DNA of 64,000 nucleotides from Desulfobulbaceae bacterium (lineage in GTDB: Bacteria > Desulfobacterota > Desulfobulbia > Desulfobulbales > Desulfocapsaceae): positions 27,039-91,038 of the forward strand of contig JAHEER010000005.1 of the NCBI GenBank assembly GCA_024640625.1, read 5' to 3'. The translations under genes and the position numbers were made by a program. Of the stretch, positions 27,764 to 36,935 are shown piece after piece (position 1 is the first letter of the stretch; each line of letters opens with the position of its first letter). Under the pieces are notes generated by a model that saw nothing but the letters and a program-made list of their open reading frames with translations, did not search any database and was not told where the DNA came from.

Positions 27764-28237
27764 CTAATCCTTGTCTCTGCTGCCGGAATCCATTCCCCCT
27801 CCGGCTCTATAGCTCGGTGGATAGACCTGGACGGTAGTGCCCTCGAATTTGGTGATGAGGTTGTCGTATTTAGAGAAGAAAATTCCCACCCGTTTACCAT
27901 CAGGATCAAGAATCTCGGCACCGTTCCGTCTGGTCTGATATGGTCCCTTCCAATTGACCGTGCTCTCCAGCCATTTGGACAGCTCATCTCCCTCGAGATC
28001 GACTGGTTTCCAAAATTCGGACTTAATCGTATAGCTCGCATCGAGTGCCATGACGGCGGACGGCCACTCTGTTCTGCCGCTGAAGTAGTATCTGTAGCCG
28101 GGAACAATTTCGCTGTTCTGGAAGAACACAGTTATATCATTCTGCCGCTTCAAGGTGCCGCATTCCTCACAGGGCGCGCAGCTCATCAGAGTCAGCGCAA
28201 TTGTGGACAGCAACAGGGGAAGTAGGATGAATCTCAT
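27764..28237 (-). CDS. Predicted lipoprotein of unknown function
   Basis: Signal peptide with lipobox LMSC (Cys about residue 20), followed by a further pair CAPCEEC and a β-rich domain of about 130 residues. ATG 28237 is chosen because GGAGG lies five bases before it; 28261 would add eight residues. I do not recognise the domain. The C-terminal Ser/Gly/Asp-rich tail looks disordered. Convergent with the aldolase, so not part of its operon. Confidence 0.72.
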   Translation of the reverse strand: MRFILLPLLLSTIALTLMSCAPCEECGTLKRQNDITVFFQNSEIVPGYRYYFSGRTEWPSAVMALDASYTIKSEFWKPVDLEGDELSKWLESTVNWKGPYQTRRNGAEILDPDGKRVGIFFSKYDNLITKFEGTTVQVYPPSYRAGGGMDSGSRDKD

Positions 28238-28362
28238 GGCGGGCCTCCTGGTAGAGCGCAATATAAGCTTGTATACTCATGGTAGTGATGAAATTCTAAT
28301 GCACGCTGCGGAGATGAAAAGGGTACTGAAATAAACATACCCGGATTCCTCTCTTTTGCAGA

Positions 28363-29856
28363 TCATTTTCTGGGCAGCAGCAATGAAAGTCCAAGGTTGA
28401 AAAGCGAGACAACAAAGACGATGACCAGGGCCAGGTAGACCCCCTTAAGCACCGCGTCCTGCAGCAGTGCCTGCATGACATCAGGAACCATGGCCTGGAA
28501 TTCCTTCTGAAAAAGATTGGCCATGCTCTCTTTGAGCATTCCGATCAGGTTCTCAGGCAGGCGCTGCCCAGCCGTGGTCAACTCGCTGATCAGCCTGTCG
28601 GTGACGATCCCGCCGCAGAGTCCTACTCCGATCGTCCCTCCCATGGTCCTGGAAAACTGGTGAAAGGATGTCGCCACCCCTAAGTCGGCCGGTTCCACGC
28701 TGTCCTGCACTACCAGAAGGGTGGTCAAAGAGACAAATCCCATACCCAGTCCGACGATGAGAAAGGCTATAAAACACTCACCAATGGTCGTGGTGCGAGA
28801 GAACAACAGGGTCAGGCCGGTACCGATAACCACGAGTACCGTGCCGATCAGGGTCGCTTTCTTGGCTCCGATCCAGTGCATGTTCCTGCCCACTGCCAGG
28901 GAGCCGATGGACCAGCCCAGGCTCAGCGACAGCATGGCATAGCCAACCTGGAGCGGAGTCTGGGAGAGCGCTCCCTGAAGCAGAATAGGGGCGTAGGCGA
29001 AAAGCGAGAAAATGGCGAAGCTGGCAAAAAAGACCAGGACATTGCCCAGGGCGTAGGAAGGATTTTTGAAAAAGCTGAAATCGAGCATCGGATTTTCCGC
29101 CCGCCCTTCAACCAGATAGAAGCAGATTCCCGAGACGATGGTGGCAATGCCGATCAATATATAGGGTAATGATGAAACCGGCAGTTCACGCCCTCCGGTC
29201 ATGATCAGGGTCAGGAGCCCCAGGATGAATCCGGAAAGGAGCAGGGCCCCCAGTAGGTCGAGAGTCTTGCCTGTCGTCTTTTGGCGGAATTCCTGAAAAT
29301 ATGAGGCAATGCCGTAAAAGGAAAAGAGCCCCAGGGGAAGGTTGATAAAAAAGATCCAGCGCCAGGAGAACCAGGTCACGATAAATCCGCCCAGAGTCGG
29401 ACCGACCAGGCTGGAAACGCCCCACACCGCGCTGGCAAAAGAGATTGTTTTCGCTCTTTGCTCAGGCGGTGATACATCGGAAAGGACCACATAGACCAGC
29501 GCAAATATTCCGCCGCCGCCGATACCCTGGAAGACCCTGGCTACCACCAGAAACTCCATTGATGGCGAACACCCGGCGGCGATCGAGGCGGCGAGGAAGA
29601 GGCCAATGGCGAAGAGGAACAGCAGCCTGGTGGAGTACATATCGGACAGTTTTCCAAAAATAGGCAGGGCTACGGCCCGGGCCAGGAAGTAGGAAGTATA
29701 GGTCCAGGCATAGAGATGCAAGCCGCCCAACTCGGCGATAATGGTCGGCATGGCCGCGGTCATCACCAGCGCGTCCAGGGCGCCGAGAAAGAGGGCCAGC
29801 AGTGCGGCCCAGATAATCCAGTTGCGGCGCGCGCTGTCACTATCGACTGCAGTCAT
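28363..29856 (-). CDS. MFS multidrug efflux protein (DHA2/EmrB-QacA type, 14 helices)
   Basis: Proton-driven inner-membrane efflux pump. It has 497 residues with 14 predicted helices and the antiporter motif C (GPTLGGFIVTWFSWRWIFFINLP, helix 5), typical of the DHA2 family. Motif A region (LPIFGKLSDMYSTRLLFL) is also seen. No membrane-fusion or outer-membrane partner adjoins, so it probably works alone. Substrate unknown. No regulator is next to it. Confidence 0.9.
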   Translation of the reverse strand: MTAVDSDSARRNWIIWAALLALFLGALDALVMTAAMPTIIAELGGLHLYAWTYTSYFLARAVALPIFGKLSDMYSTRLLFLFAIGLFLAASIAAGCSPSMEFLVVARVFQGIGGGGIFALVYVVLSDVSPPEQRAKTISFASAVWGVSSLVGPTLGGFIVTWFSWRWIFFINLPLGLFSFYGIASYFQEFRQKTTGKTLDLLGALLLSGFILGLLTLIMTGGRELPVSSLPYILIGIATIVSGICFYLVEGRAENPMLDFSFFKNPSYALGNVLVFFASFAIFSLFAYAPILLQGALSQTPLQVGYAMLSLSLGWSIGSLAVGRNMHWIGAKKATLIGTVLVVIGTGLTLLFSRTTTIGECFIAFLIVGLGMGFVSLTTLLVVQDSVEPADLGVATSFHQFSRTMGGTIGVGLCGGIVTDRLISELTTAGQRLPENLIGMLKESMANLFQKEFQAMVPDVMQALLQDAVLKGVYLALVIVFVVSLFNLGLSLLLPRK

Positions 29857-30143
29857 TTTGCTCTCGAAAAAAGTCCAGATATAGTCTTGCTCTCAATAGC
29901 GGTTGCACACTCTTAGCACGACGTGCAGGCGTGCAGATCGCTTCCCGACTCTCAGGGCTGAGATCCAGCAGTCCTCAATGTAAGGGTTATCTCCGCCAAA
30001 GCAAAGGTATTGTGCCACTGACTAAATTTAGGCTTTTGGGGTCTCTCTTTTATATCCTCTCTGGTTTTATCCGCGGGATGAACTACTCTATTATTGATTG
30101 CTGCCTGTGTTTTTTTTAAAGACAATGAAGACGGGAGATGACG

Positions 30144-30437
30144 ATGAGCACGGCCAAGGCAACACACACAGAGATCGATGAATTTCTCCAGACCAACAAC
30201 GAGTGGACTTTGACTGATGATGCGCTGCAGCGTACCTTCACCTTCCGCAACTTTCGGGAGGCCTTCGGCTTCATGGCCGAGGCCGCGCTTGTGGCCGAGC
30301 GCAGCAGCCACCACCCGGAATGGAGCAATGTCTACAACCGGGTCACGGTAAAACTGACTACCCATGACGCCGGCGGAATCAGCGCTAAGGACTTCGAACT
30401 CGCCCGGCAGATGGAGCTGATCGCCTCGCGCCGCTGA
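30144..30437 (+). CDS. phhB: Pterin-4a-carbinolamine dehydratase
   Basis: Dehydrates 4a-hydroxytetrahydropterin, recycling the cofactor of aromatic amino-acid hydroxylases; in bacteria lacking these it may assist molybdopterin or DNA-binding roles. The signature is intact: [37 protein letters not shown], with the two active-site His (HHP) and the following THD. I start at ATG 30144 (GGGAG six bases before); the in-frame ATG 30138 is too near it. 97 residues is normal. No hydroxylase gene is in the window. Confidence 0.9.
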   Translation: MSTAKATHTEIDEFLQTNNEWTLTDDALQRTFTFRNFREAFGFMAEAALVAERSSHHPEWSNVYNRVTVKLTTHDAGGISAKDFELARQMELIASRR

Positions 30438-30463
30438 CAGGCTAACTGTTTATCCCGGTAATA

Positions 30464-30856
30464 TTGGTGCTCTACAGTTCGATAAACTGCGGTCTTTTGG
30501 TGTTGATCTGGCTCGTGCAGATCATTATCTATCCGGGTATGCATGGTTGGGACAAGGCCAGGTTTGCAGAACTGCACGGTGACTATACCCGGCGTATCAC
30601 CTGCATCGTCGGCCCGCTCATGCTCGGCCAGGCAGCCCTGGCGCTGCACCGCGTAGTTGTTGCACCAAACAAAACAGCGGTCCTGCAGTCCCTCCTTATC
30701 GCCGTCGTCTGGGGGGTGACCATCTTCGTCTCGGTACCGCTGCACCGCAAGCTGAGCGCTGGCTACGACGGCCGGGCGGTCACCCGGTTGTGCACCACCA
30801 ACTGGCTGCGGACGGCCGGCTGGAGCCTGGTCAGCCTGCTCGATTTAGTGGGATGA
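30464..30856 (+). CDS. Small integral membrane protein (about four helices), unknown function
   Basis: Unrecognised membrane protein with four hydrophobic segments (about residues 5-22, 48-65, 74-92, 112-128). The stretch IIYPGMHGWDKARFAELHGDYTRRI is like DUF1772-type or related small membrane proteins, whose function is unknown. Start uncertain (TTG 30464 or GTG 30467; no ATG). It follows the pterin dehydratase by 26 bases on the same strand and may be co-transcribed. Confidence 0.62.
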   Translation: MVLYSSINCGLLVLIWLVQIIIYPGMHGWDKARFAELHGDYTRRITCIVGPLMLGQAALALHRVVVAPNKTAVLQSLLIAVVWGVTIFVSVPLHRKLSAGYDGRAVTRLCTTNWLRTAGWSLVSLLDLVG

Positions 30857-30978
30857 GGTCAATCTCTACCCTAGTTTCTCGGATTTCCCTGAGCGCAGCA
30901 CTCTGCTGCACCGATCGAGCGCCTGCGGGTCATGATCTGTCTGGCAGGAACGTGCTGGGGCCGGGGCTGAATTTAACG

Positions 30979-31953
30979 CTATTCAGCAGCCGTCCGGTGC
31001 GCTTTTATCGATCCGAACCATTGCGGTCTTTTGTCAACAGCAAACCCGGAGAGCGAAGGATGCATGGTCTGCAGAGACTTGGTGTGCTGCTCGAGTGCGG
31101 CGATCAGCGACCGAATCGTTTCATCATCCGCATCCGCCGAGCAGACCAGAGTCATGGTCGTACCGAAGGTGGAAAGAGTTTCTGACAAAAATGGATAGGT
31201 GGATTTCTGAATTTCCTGTCTGGACAAGGAAGGAGTTGAGGTGATCAGCTCAATCACGCCGTCGTTGAATAAACCGATCAGCGCAACCTGAGTGTCCTTC
31301 ATAAGTTGAATTACATCGTCGTCTGGATGGACACCCCGGTGGACCATGATCTGCACGTCACCCTGGCGGAAGGCTATCTTATCCTGAGACATTGACGAGG
31401 ACAGTTCGGCGAATACGGGAAACATCTCTTTATTCCAGCCCTGATTATGCATGAAGAGTTTGAACAGCTGATTCTCCGGTGAGCCGGGCGAGCCCGCATT
31501 TATCCTTGTCCCAGGCAACTGATCCACCGACGCTACCTTCACATCACCTCGCACAAGCAGGGTGAGCGGAACCTGGTAGAGCGCGGTGACCACGCGAATT
31601 CGATCATAGCTGATGTCAAGAAATTGAAAAGATTCCCGCCCGGTGATCGATTGTTCGAGCAGCAACGAATCGACCAGGGCCAGGTCAAGTGAGCCACCCT
31701 GCACATTTGTCAGGTTATCGATGGGATTGGCCGATTCCGACAGCACACAGGTGAGCTCTTTGTCCTGTTTGGCGAATATGCGGCACAATAGCTTACCACT
31801 GTGGTGCGAGAATGAGCCGCTCGGACCGGTGCCGATGTGCAGTTCGTAGGATGATGCCGGCAGTGCAGAAGTGCCCACCAGAAGCAACGCTGCGATGAGT
31901 GAGAACGTATTCATGACTAATCTTGCCGGTCGTCTGCCAGTCTCGTCGATCAT
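30979..31953 (-). CDS. TAXI-family TRAP solute-binding protein
   Basis: Periplasmic binding protein of the TAXI type. A signal peptide (MNTFSLIAALLLVGTSALPASS, start of which is Met at residue 14 here) precedes the hallmark LHIGTGPSGSFSHHSGKLLCRIF. Ligand typically glutamate or another carboxylate. No TRAP membrane component adjoins it, so it may be an orphan receptor, perhaps serving a fused DctQM elsewhere or acting in sensing. ATG 31914 at the signal peptide is an alternative start to ATG 31953. Confidence 0.82.
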   Translation of the reverse strand: MIDETGRRPARLVMNTFSLIAALLLVGTSALPASSYELHIGTGPSGSFSHHSGKLLCRIFAKQDKELTCVLSESANPIDNLTNVQGGSLDLALVDSLLLEQSITGRESFQFLDISYDRIRVVTALYQVPLTLLVRGDVKVASVDQLPGTRINAGSPGSPENQLFKLFMHNQGWNKEMFPVFAELSSSMSQDKIAFRQGDVQIMVHRGVHPDDDVIQLMKDTQVALIGLFNDGVIELITSTPSLSRQEIQKSTYPFLSETLSTFGTTMTLVCSADADDETIRSLIAALEQHTKSLQTMHPSLSGFAVDKRPQWFGSIKAHRTAAE

Positions 31954-32324
31954 GGTGCCCCCCAAAGTGAAATGATATGTACGGCTGCCTCCCCTTCTTC
32001 ACCAGGCGGCAGGAACGTTCGTCCTGGTGTTCTCTGAGCGCTGGAGGAAAAAATAGTCATTCGACCCAGCCAGTAAATGCAACGATGTGGTAGCGCGATA
32101 ATGAGCGTGCGGTACCCACAGGCCTCAACTCCTCTGATTTTTTTGATCTCTTCCTCGTCGCTATTGAGCTGCCGGAGAAACAGCAGGTTCGATTCCGGGG
32201 CGCTGCGCTCAAAATGACGGCGCCGCCCGGGTATGTCTTTTAGACTAAACCTAGCTGATTCAAGCAGGTAAATATAGCAGATACAATTCTTGCCTGCCAT
32301 TTCTTACTGAATAGTGCGAGGCGG
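31954..32324. other. Gap with repeat-like segment
   Basis: No intact gene. The stretch about 32100-32230, read on the minus strand, contains CGTCATTTTGAGCGCAGCG (32204-32222 region), the core of a short intergenic repeat family seen in many Desulfobacterota and other genomes as I recall it. The remaining sequence shows nothing I can name. Confidence 0.35.
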
Positions 32325-32504
32325 TCAAAAAAACGCTGGGTGCCAGGGTGGGGGAACCACGCCAGCGTCATCATTGGCTGAATAAAAAGGAAATCCTTTT
32401 GCCGCCTGTCATTGTATCTCCGGGTGAAAAACAGCCAGGACCCCGGGAATGTTGCCCTCGGCAAAATCCTGATAACCTTTCTGCATCATTGCTAAATAGC
32501 TCAT
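32325..32504 (-). pseudogene. Broken SnoaL/NTF2-like gene fragment
   Basis: From ATG 32504, after GGAGG, the frame reads MSYLAMMQKGYQDFAEGNIP... AVFHPEIQ, a clear start of a SnoaL-like (NTF2-fold) protein. The next codon is TGA (32409-32411), where the family has Trp (EIxW), and the frame then continues QAAKGFPFYS as expected. So a TGG to TGA nonsense mutation is visible. After about 20 more codons similarity is lost at another stop, so the C-terminal two-thirds are missing. It is not a selenocysteine site, because the family residue is Trp. Confidence 0.7.
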
Positions 32505-32757
32505 TGCGCACCTCCACAAGGTGTGATTGTTGACATGGTTTAGTACCAGATTATCCCTCCCGGCCTATACGACAATGTGGTAATTAAGTCGTCGGATGCA
32601 ACGGCAAGAATGAAAAATTAAGTATGGTGGGTGGGCATCCATCTGCTTGACACCTGATTGGAAAATGTCCAGGAGGCAGTTTCCGAGAGACCCCGCAGAT
32701 GTCAGCCATTGCCCTCAGGGTAAATAGTTTTTAGTGTGGCTAGGAAGAGACCATCAG

Positions 32758-33759
32758 ATGACATATTCCCCGGATGAATCAATTATGAATATTCCCCGCT
32801 ATAGTGATATCGTCAAAGCGCATTCTAATCTGGTGCAGTTTGCATACCGTACGCCGATACTCTCATCAGCACGCATCGACGTGATCACCGGCGGGAAGAT
32901 TTACTGCAAATGTGAAAATTTCCAGAAAACCGGCTCTTTTAAATTCAGAGGGGCTGTTAACGCGGTCATGTCATTGAGCGAGGGGGCGGCAGGGCAGGGG
33001 GTTGCGACCCATTCTTCCGGAAATCATGCGGCAGCCCTAGCCTTGGCAGCAAGAAAAAGGGGGATAGCCGCATATGTGGTAATGCCTGAAACTGCGCCGG
33101 AAATAAAGAAGAAAGCGGTCGCTGGGTATGGTGCGAAGATCTTTTTCTGCACCCCGAGCCTGGAAGCTCGGCAGGCAACCTTGGCTGAAGTTATTTCAGA
33201 GACAGGTGCTGCCGAGATTCACCCCTATGATAATTTTCATGTCATTGCCGGACAGGGCACGGCGATGAAAGAAATGCTGGAAGATGGTCCCGACCTCGAT
33301 ATCGCCTTGGTGCCAGTTGGTGGTGGTGGGTTGTTGTCAGGGACGGCTCTGGCACTCACCCACCTTTCTCCCCGCACGCAACTCATTGGATGTGAACCTG
33401 AAGGTGCCGACGACGCCTACCGTTCATTTCTGCAAGGTGAGATTATTCCATCGATCAACCCGCTTACGATTGCCGATGGTTTGCTTACCTCCCTTGGTGA
33501 GAGGAATTTTGCCATTATCAGGGAGCAGGTTGATCAGATTGTCACCGTATCTGAAGACTCGATTATTGCGGCCATGCGCATGGTGTGGGAGCGCATGAAA
33601 ATAATTATCGAGCCCTCGTCGGCTGTCCCCCTGGGGGCGATTCTTGAGGGAAAAATTGACCTCCGGAATCAGCGGGTGGGCATTCTAATTTCAGGGGGGA
33701 ATGTGGATCTGGAAAAACTGCCGTTCCAACCTAATTACACCAGCGAACGGATTGCCTGA
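32758..33759 (+). CDS. PLP-dependent threonine/serine dehydratase-like enzyme
   Basis: Fold-type II PLP enzyme of the threonine dehydratase/serine racemase family. The PLP lysine lies in KTGSFKFRGA and the phosphate loop is GGGGLLSG. Without a C-terminal ACT domain, so it is closer to catabolic threonine dehydratase or serine racemase than to IlvA. Start ATG 32758 has AGGAAGAG upstream; GTG 32734 and ATG 32785 are alternatives. Probably makes 2-oxobutyrate or pyruvate plus ammonia. Single gene. Confidence 0.88.
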   Translation: MTYSPDESIMNIPRYSDIVKAHSNLVQFAYRTPILSSARIDVITGGKIYCKCENFQKTGSFKFRGAVNAVMSLSEGAAGQGVATHSSGNHAAALALAARKRGIAAYVVMPETAPEIKKKAVAGYGAKIFFCTPSLEARQATLAEVISETGAAEIHPYDNFHVIAGQGTAMKEMLEDGPDLDIALVPVGGGGLLSGTALALTHLSPRTQLIGCEPEGADDAYRSFLQGEIIPSINPLTIADGLLTSLGERNFAIIREQVDQIVTVSEDSIIAAMRMVWERMKIIIEPSSAVPLGAILEGKIDLRNQRVGILISGGNVDLEKLPFQPNYTSERIA

Positions 33760-33771
33760 AAAGATCTCTGA

Positions 33772-34869
33772 TTACTCATCACCAGGCTGCAGAAGCCAGT
33801 AGCGCAGACCTTCTTTTCTGGTGGCTGTGAGACGGGAACGCTGTGCTGCCGACTTACCACTCTTCAGCAGTTCAGCGAGATCGTTGATTACTTCCGGATT
33901 AAACAAATGGTAGATATGCCCCGAGAACCTCCTGGTGCCAATAGCCGATATATCAATACTTTCCACTTCTTCGAATATCGTCAGATCGTCCCCTGCCTGA
34001 CCAAGGCGAGGGTACCCGTGTACTTCTTGCGAGAGTTTGAGGGCTCTGTCGTTTTCCGACACATAGACGGTGATGCGCCTGACAACACTGTGCAGCTGAG
34101 CTAATTCCTGACGAAACATGTCGGTATCAATGTCGGGCGCAATGAGTACCAGTTCGTTTATTAAGAGTCTGCCGCTGTTGCGATAGGACAGCCGGACGAG
34201 CGCCTGAACAATTCCTCTGGCGCCAAGGCTGTGAGCAACGACATCAACATTTCCGTCACCGGCCGCTGAGACCACCTGGTCAAGAAATCCAGCAATATGT
34301 GGTACGCTCCATACCAGATCAGCTTCGTCCCAGGTGTATTTCAGCATATTGCCGTCGGCTGGCCAGCTGAAGAGCAGCAGCCGTTCCTCGAGTCCAAGCG
34401 CTCTCTGAAGCAGGGCACCGCGGCGGCAACTCTTTTCAAAACCAATGTTATAGCCATGAATATAGAGGACCAGATTGCCGTGATCTTTGTCGGGCAAGGA
34501 CTTGATACCACGTTCCAGTGTTTCTAGTGAGGCCTCCTGCAAATTTACCAGTTCGATCTTTTCATCGGGAATATAGAAAGGGACTGTTTCGGCAATATCT
34601 TCGAGCCCCCATATGGGAGAGAACGAAACGGTGCAAAAACCAGCTTCCAGCTTCCCGCGACTGCCGCCGTAATAGTTCGCTGGCTCGGTTTCCCCGGTTC
34701 TGTTGCGGAGCGTGACAAATGGTACAGAAACCTCGATGGCCTTTCGTTCCATTGTGGTTCTATCCTCCTGCGTTGCAGTCGACTGCCCGGTGCCGTTGAC
34801 GATACTTGGAAGGCAGCAGAAAACAATGAATACGATCACAAAATAATTTACAAAGATATTGTTTTTCAT
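33772..34869 (-). CDS. DUF900-type α/β-hydrolase, exported
   Basis: α/β-hydrolase with an N-terminal signal/anchor (about residues 5-25) and the DUF900 pattern: LYIHGYNIGFEKSCRRGALLQRAL, then the nucleophile elbow VAHSLGARG (Ser in AHSLG), with later Asp and His (LIAPDID..., GHIYHLF). It probably acts in the periplasm on lipid or ester substrates; substrate unknown. 365 residues, normal. It converges on the dehydratase gene with a twelve-base gap. Confidence 0.85.
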   Translation of the reverse strand: MKNNIFVNYFVIVFIVFCCLPSIVNGTGQSTATQEDRTTMERKAIEVSVPFVTLRNRTGETEPANYYGGSRGKLEAGFCTVSFSPIWGLEDIAETVPFYIPDEKIELVNLQEASLETLERGIKSLPDKDHGNLVLYIHGYNIGFEKSCRRGALLQRALGLEERLLLFSWPADGNMLKYTWDEADLVWSVPHIAGFLDQVVSAAGDGNVDVVAHSLGARGIVQALVRLSYRNSGRLLINELVLIAPDIDTDMFRQELAQLHSVVRRITVYVSENDRALKLSQEVHGYPRLGQAGDDLTIFEEVESIDISAIGTRRFSGHIYHLFNPEVINDLAELLKSGKSAAQRSRLTATRKEGLRYWLLQPGDE

Positions 34870-35208
34870 GGTTGCCGAACCAGGCCATCTTCTCCCTGAA
34901 TGCAGGTGAGTAGTAGAATTCTGTCGATCACCCAGAACTGTTGCGAATGATCTTGCCCCAACAGAAGCCCCTTACTCCCGCTGTTTGACCATACTCAAGG
35001 GGCTGCTTCAGGGCGATATTGCTGGGCTGGCATTGGTATTATAATCAGGCCCGCTCAAGTGTAAATTCTCTCTGGCACTCTTCCGCCCCTTATAAGTCAA
35101 TCAGTGAATAGGCGAAAGCGGCCAGGGTGGTTGCCCTGACCGCTCAGCTGTGTAAGAGACAGGTGCACAGATAAAGCCGCCCGCAGATACGAGGCATACC
35201 GCGATTTT
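34870..35208. other. Intergenic, contains a hairpin
   Basis: No gene seen. The main feature is the hairpin at 35117-35144, probably the transcript end of the isochorismatase-like gene that lies to the right on the minus strand. The promoter of the DUF900 gene should also be here. Confidence 0.4.
35117..35144 (-). terminator. Terminator-like hairpin after isochorismatase-like gene
   Basis: AGCGGCCAGGG and CCCTGACCGCT form an 11-base stem with one mismatch around the six-base loop TGGTTG. It sits about 65 bases past the stop codon of the minus-strand hydrolase and is followed on that strand by TTTCGCC. Confidence 0.55.
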
Positions 35209-35805
35209 TCAATCCAGCTGGGCCAGAAACTCGTCAGCCGTCATCACCTGCCCGATGGCTGGGAAAATTTTCTCTTCGGCATGCTGCTGTTCTTCGGTAG
35301 ATGTGGCCGCCGTGGCGTCCTTTATGATGGTAACTGAATATCCTCTGTCATATGCGGTTCGAGAAGTTGACTCAACGCAAAAATTGGTTAAAAAACCTGC
35401 TGTCACTACATTTTTGACGCCAGTGCCTTTTAATATCTCACCTAAGTCGGTGTTGTTGAAGCCGCACAATGTGCATTTCCCTCCCACCACTTTATCGCCT
35501 TCGTCGGGCTTGAGTTCGTCAATGATCTCTGCACCCCAGGTATTTTCCTTGAAGGCATCGGCGTCCGCCACGGCTTTAACAATGCCTACCATTTGATGTT
35601 CTTCATAGTAGGCCGGGTTGAATATAAAGGGAGCGTGGATGATCATCGCACCCTTATCACGGGCTCCCCGGGACAGCTTCACCGCATTTTCGATTGTACC
35701 CTGCCTGGAGATCTCGCTGTTGACGCCGGGGTTGAGTTTTCCTCCCTCTTTGCAAAATTCATTTTGAAATTCGATTAAAACTACGGCCGTTTCTTGAGCT
35801 TTCAT
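35209..35805 (-). CDS. Isochorismatase-family cysteine hydrolase
   Basis: Cysteine hydrolase of the isochorismatase/nicotinamidase fold. The catalytic Cys lies in TAGFLTNFCVEST and the Lys in the GDKVVGGK segment. The usual catalytic Asp in the first strand (D-x-Q) is Glu here (LIEFQNEF), a form I also recall in related cysteine hydrolases, so activity is still likely. Start ATG 35805 (GGGGGAG just before); upstream in-frame ATGs add a non-conserved leader. Substrate unknown: amides or carbamates are common. Confidence 0.85.
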   Translation of the reverse strand: MKAQETAVVLIEFQNEFCKEGGKLNPGVNSEISRQGTIENAVKLSRGARDKGAMIIHAPFIFNPAYYEEHQMVGIVKAVADADAFKENTWGAEIIDELKPDEGDKVVGGKCTLCGFNNTDLGEILKGTGVKNVVTAGFLTNFCVESTSRTAYDRGYSVTIIKDATAATSTEEQQHAEEKIFPAIGQVMTADEFLAQLD

Positions 35806-36212
35806 GATCTCCCCCATTTTATTTGTGAGACAACAATTGTAGATTGCCACCACAGTATTTACGCATTTATGGTGGCGCCGGCAAATAGTCCCTTGAGATT
35901 TCAGATCTTCATAGTATTTCAAAGCCTCCCTGAGCGCAAGTGGCGCTCAACCGCAAGACCATTTTCAAGTCAGAATTGGTGATCTCATTAGCAAAAATTT
36001 GTGCAGAAACAGGTGTTCGTCCCCTGTAGCGCTTTTCTGGGATTTAACCATCTCCAACTACTTATTACCTTACTGAAGAAAGATCGGGGTGAGTAGGTTC
36101 AGGGAGATGATTTTCTTTGATAGGTGTTCCCTTAGATGATACTGTAGAGGGAGTGTTTACCATCATTCAAGAAAGCCGTTTGATCTTAAAACATTTAACC
36201 ACCTGAGAGAAA
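35806..36212. other. Divergent intergenic region
   Basis: No gene seen. A hairpin TGAGCGC-AAGTG-GCGCTCA (35931-35949) lies about 130 bases before the hydrolase. The gap must hold the promoters of the hydrolase and the MORN gene; none is clear enough to call. Confidence 0.4.
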
Positions 36213-36869
36213 ATGAAATACGTCATAATTGCCATTCTGATATTTTTTTATGTTCCTGCTCTGTACGCTGAATGTATTGAGGGTGACTGTGCCAATGGCC
36301 AAGGTATCTATAGCTGGCCAAGTGGTGAAAAGTATGACGGCCAATTCAAAGATTACAAGAGGAGTGGCAAAGGCACCTATACTTGGCCTAATGGCCAGAA
36401 GTATGTGGGCGAATTTAAAGACGATAAGATGAATGGCAAAGGCACTTATAATTATTCTGACGGCCGGAAATATATTGGAGAGTTTCGAAATGATAAGAGA
36501 AATGGAAAAGGTACTTATATCTCTCCTGATGGCGGGAAGTATATTGGTGAATTTAGAGATGATATGAGAAATGGCCATGGCACCTTAACTTTTCCTAGTG
36601 GCAGGAAGTATGTCGGAGAATTTAAAGATGATCAGATGAATGGCCACGGTACCTTAACGTTTCCTGGTGGCCAGAAGTATGTCGGCGAGTTTAATGCTGA
36701 TCAGATGAATGGCCGGGGCACCTTGACTTTTCCTAATGGCCAGAAATATGTCGGTGAGTTTAAAGATGATCAGATGAATGGCCAAGGCACCTATACACGG
36801 TCTAATGGTCAAGAGTTTGTCGGTGAATTTAAAGATGGCAAAATGATGAACAGAAAAAGAAACAAATGA
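36213..36869 (+). CDS. Secreted MORN-repeat protein
   Basis: After a signal peptide (MKYVIIAILIFFYVPALYA) come about eight near-identical 23-residue MORN repeats (pattern G-x-K-Y-x-G-E-F-x-x-D-x-x-N-G-x-G-T), from about residue 37 to the end. MORN repeats form flat β-hairpin sheets that bind proteins or lipids. In a bacterial envelope they may act as adhesive or scaffold elements. A pair of cysteines (C22, C27) directly after cleavage may form a disulfide. No enzymatic domain. Its even repeats suggest recent expansion. Confidence 0.88.
   Translation: MKYVIIAILIFFYVPALYAECIEGDCANGQGIYSWPSGEKYDGQFKDYKRSGKGTYTWPNGQKYVGEFKDDKMNGKGTYNYSDGRKYIGEFRNDKRNGKGTYISPDGGKYIGEFRDDMRNGHGTLTFPSGRKYVGEFKDDQMNGHGTLTFPGGQKYVGEFNADQMNGRGTLTFPNGQKYVGEFKDDQMNGQGTYTRSNGQEFVGEFKDGKMMNRKRNK
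36321..36866 (+). repeat. 69-bp tandem repeats encoding MORN units
   Basis: About eight in-frame units of 69 bases code for the MORN repeats. Middle units are very similar at DNA level (the segment GATCAGATGAATGGCC recurs three times). Copy number could change by slippage or recombination. Confidence 0.75.
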
Positions 36870-36935
36870 CTGAGGTCATCTAGGCCAAATTTCACTTCAA
36901 GATCATTACCCATTAGAGAGAATCTTCTTGTTCAT

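Noticed and set aside
32186..32200. tRNA T-loop-like GGTTCGATTCC
   Set aside because: The flanking bases do not form a T-stem, and no anticodon or acceptor arm is present.
31953..32300. A 116-codon minus-strand frame upstream of the TAXI gene
   Set aside because: It reads through the repeat-like segment, has no ribosome-binding site and overlaps the TAXI start.
32409..32411. UGA in the SnoaL-like fragment as selenocysteine
   Set aside because: The family residue there is Trp, the downstream frame decays soon after, and I see no SECIS-like hairpin. A nonsense mutation explains it better.
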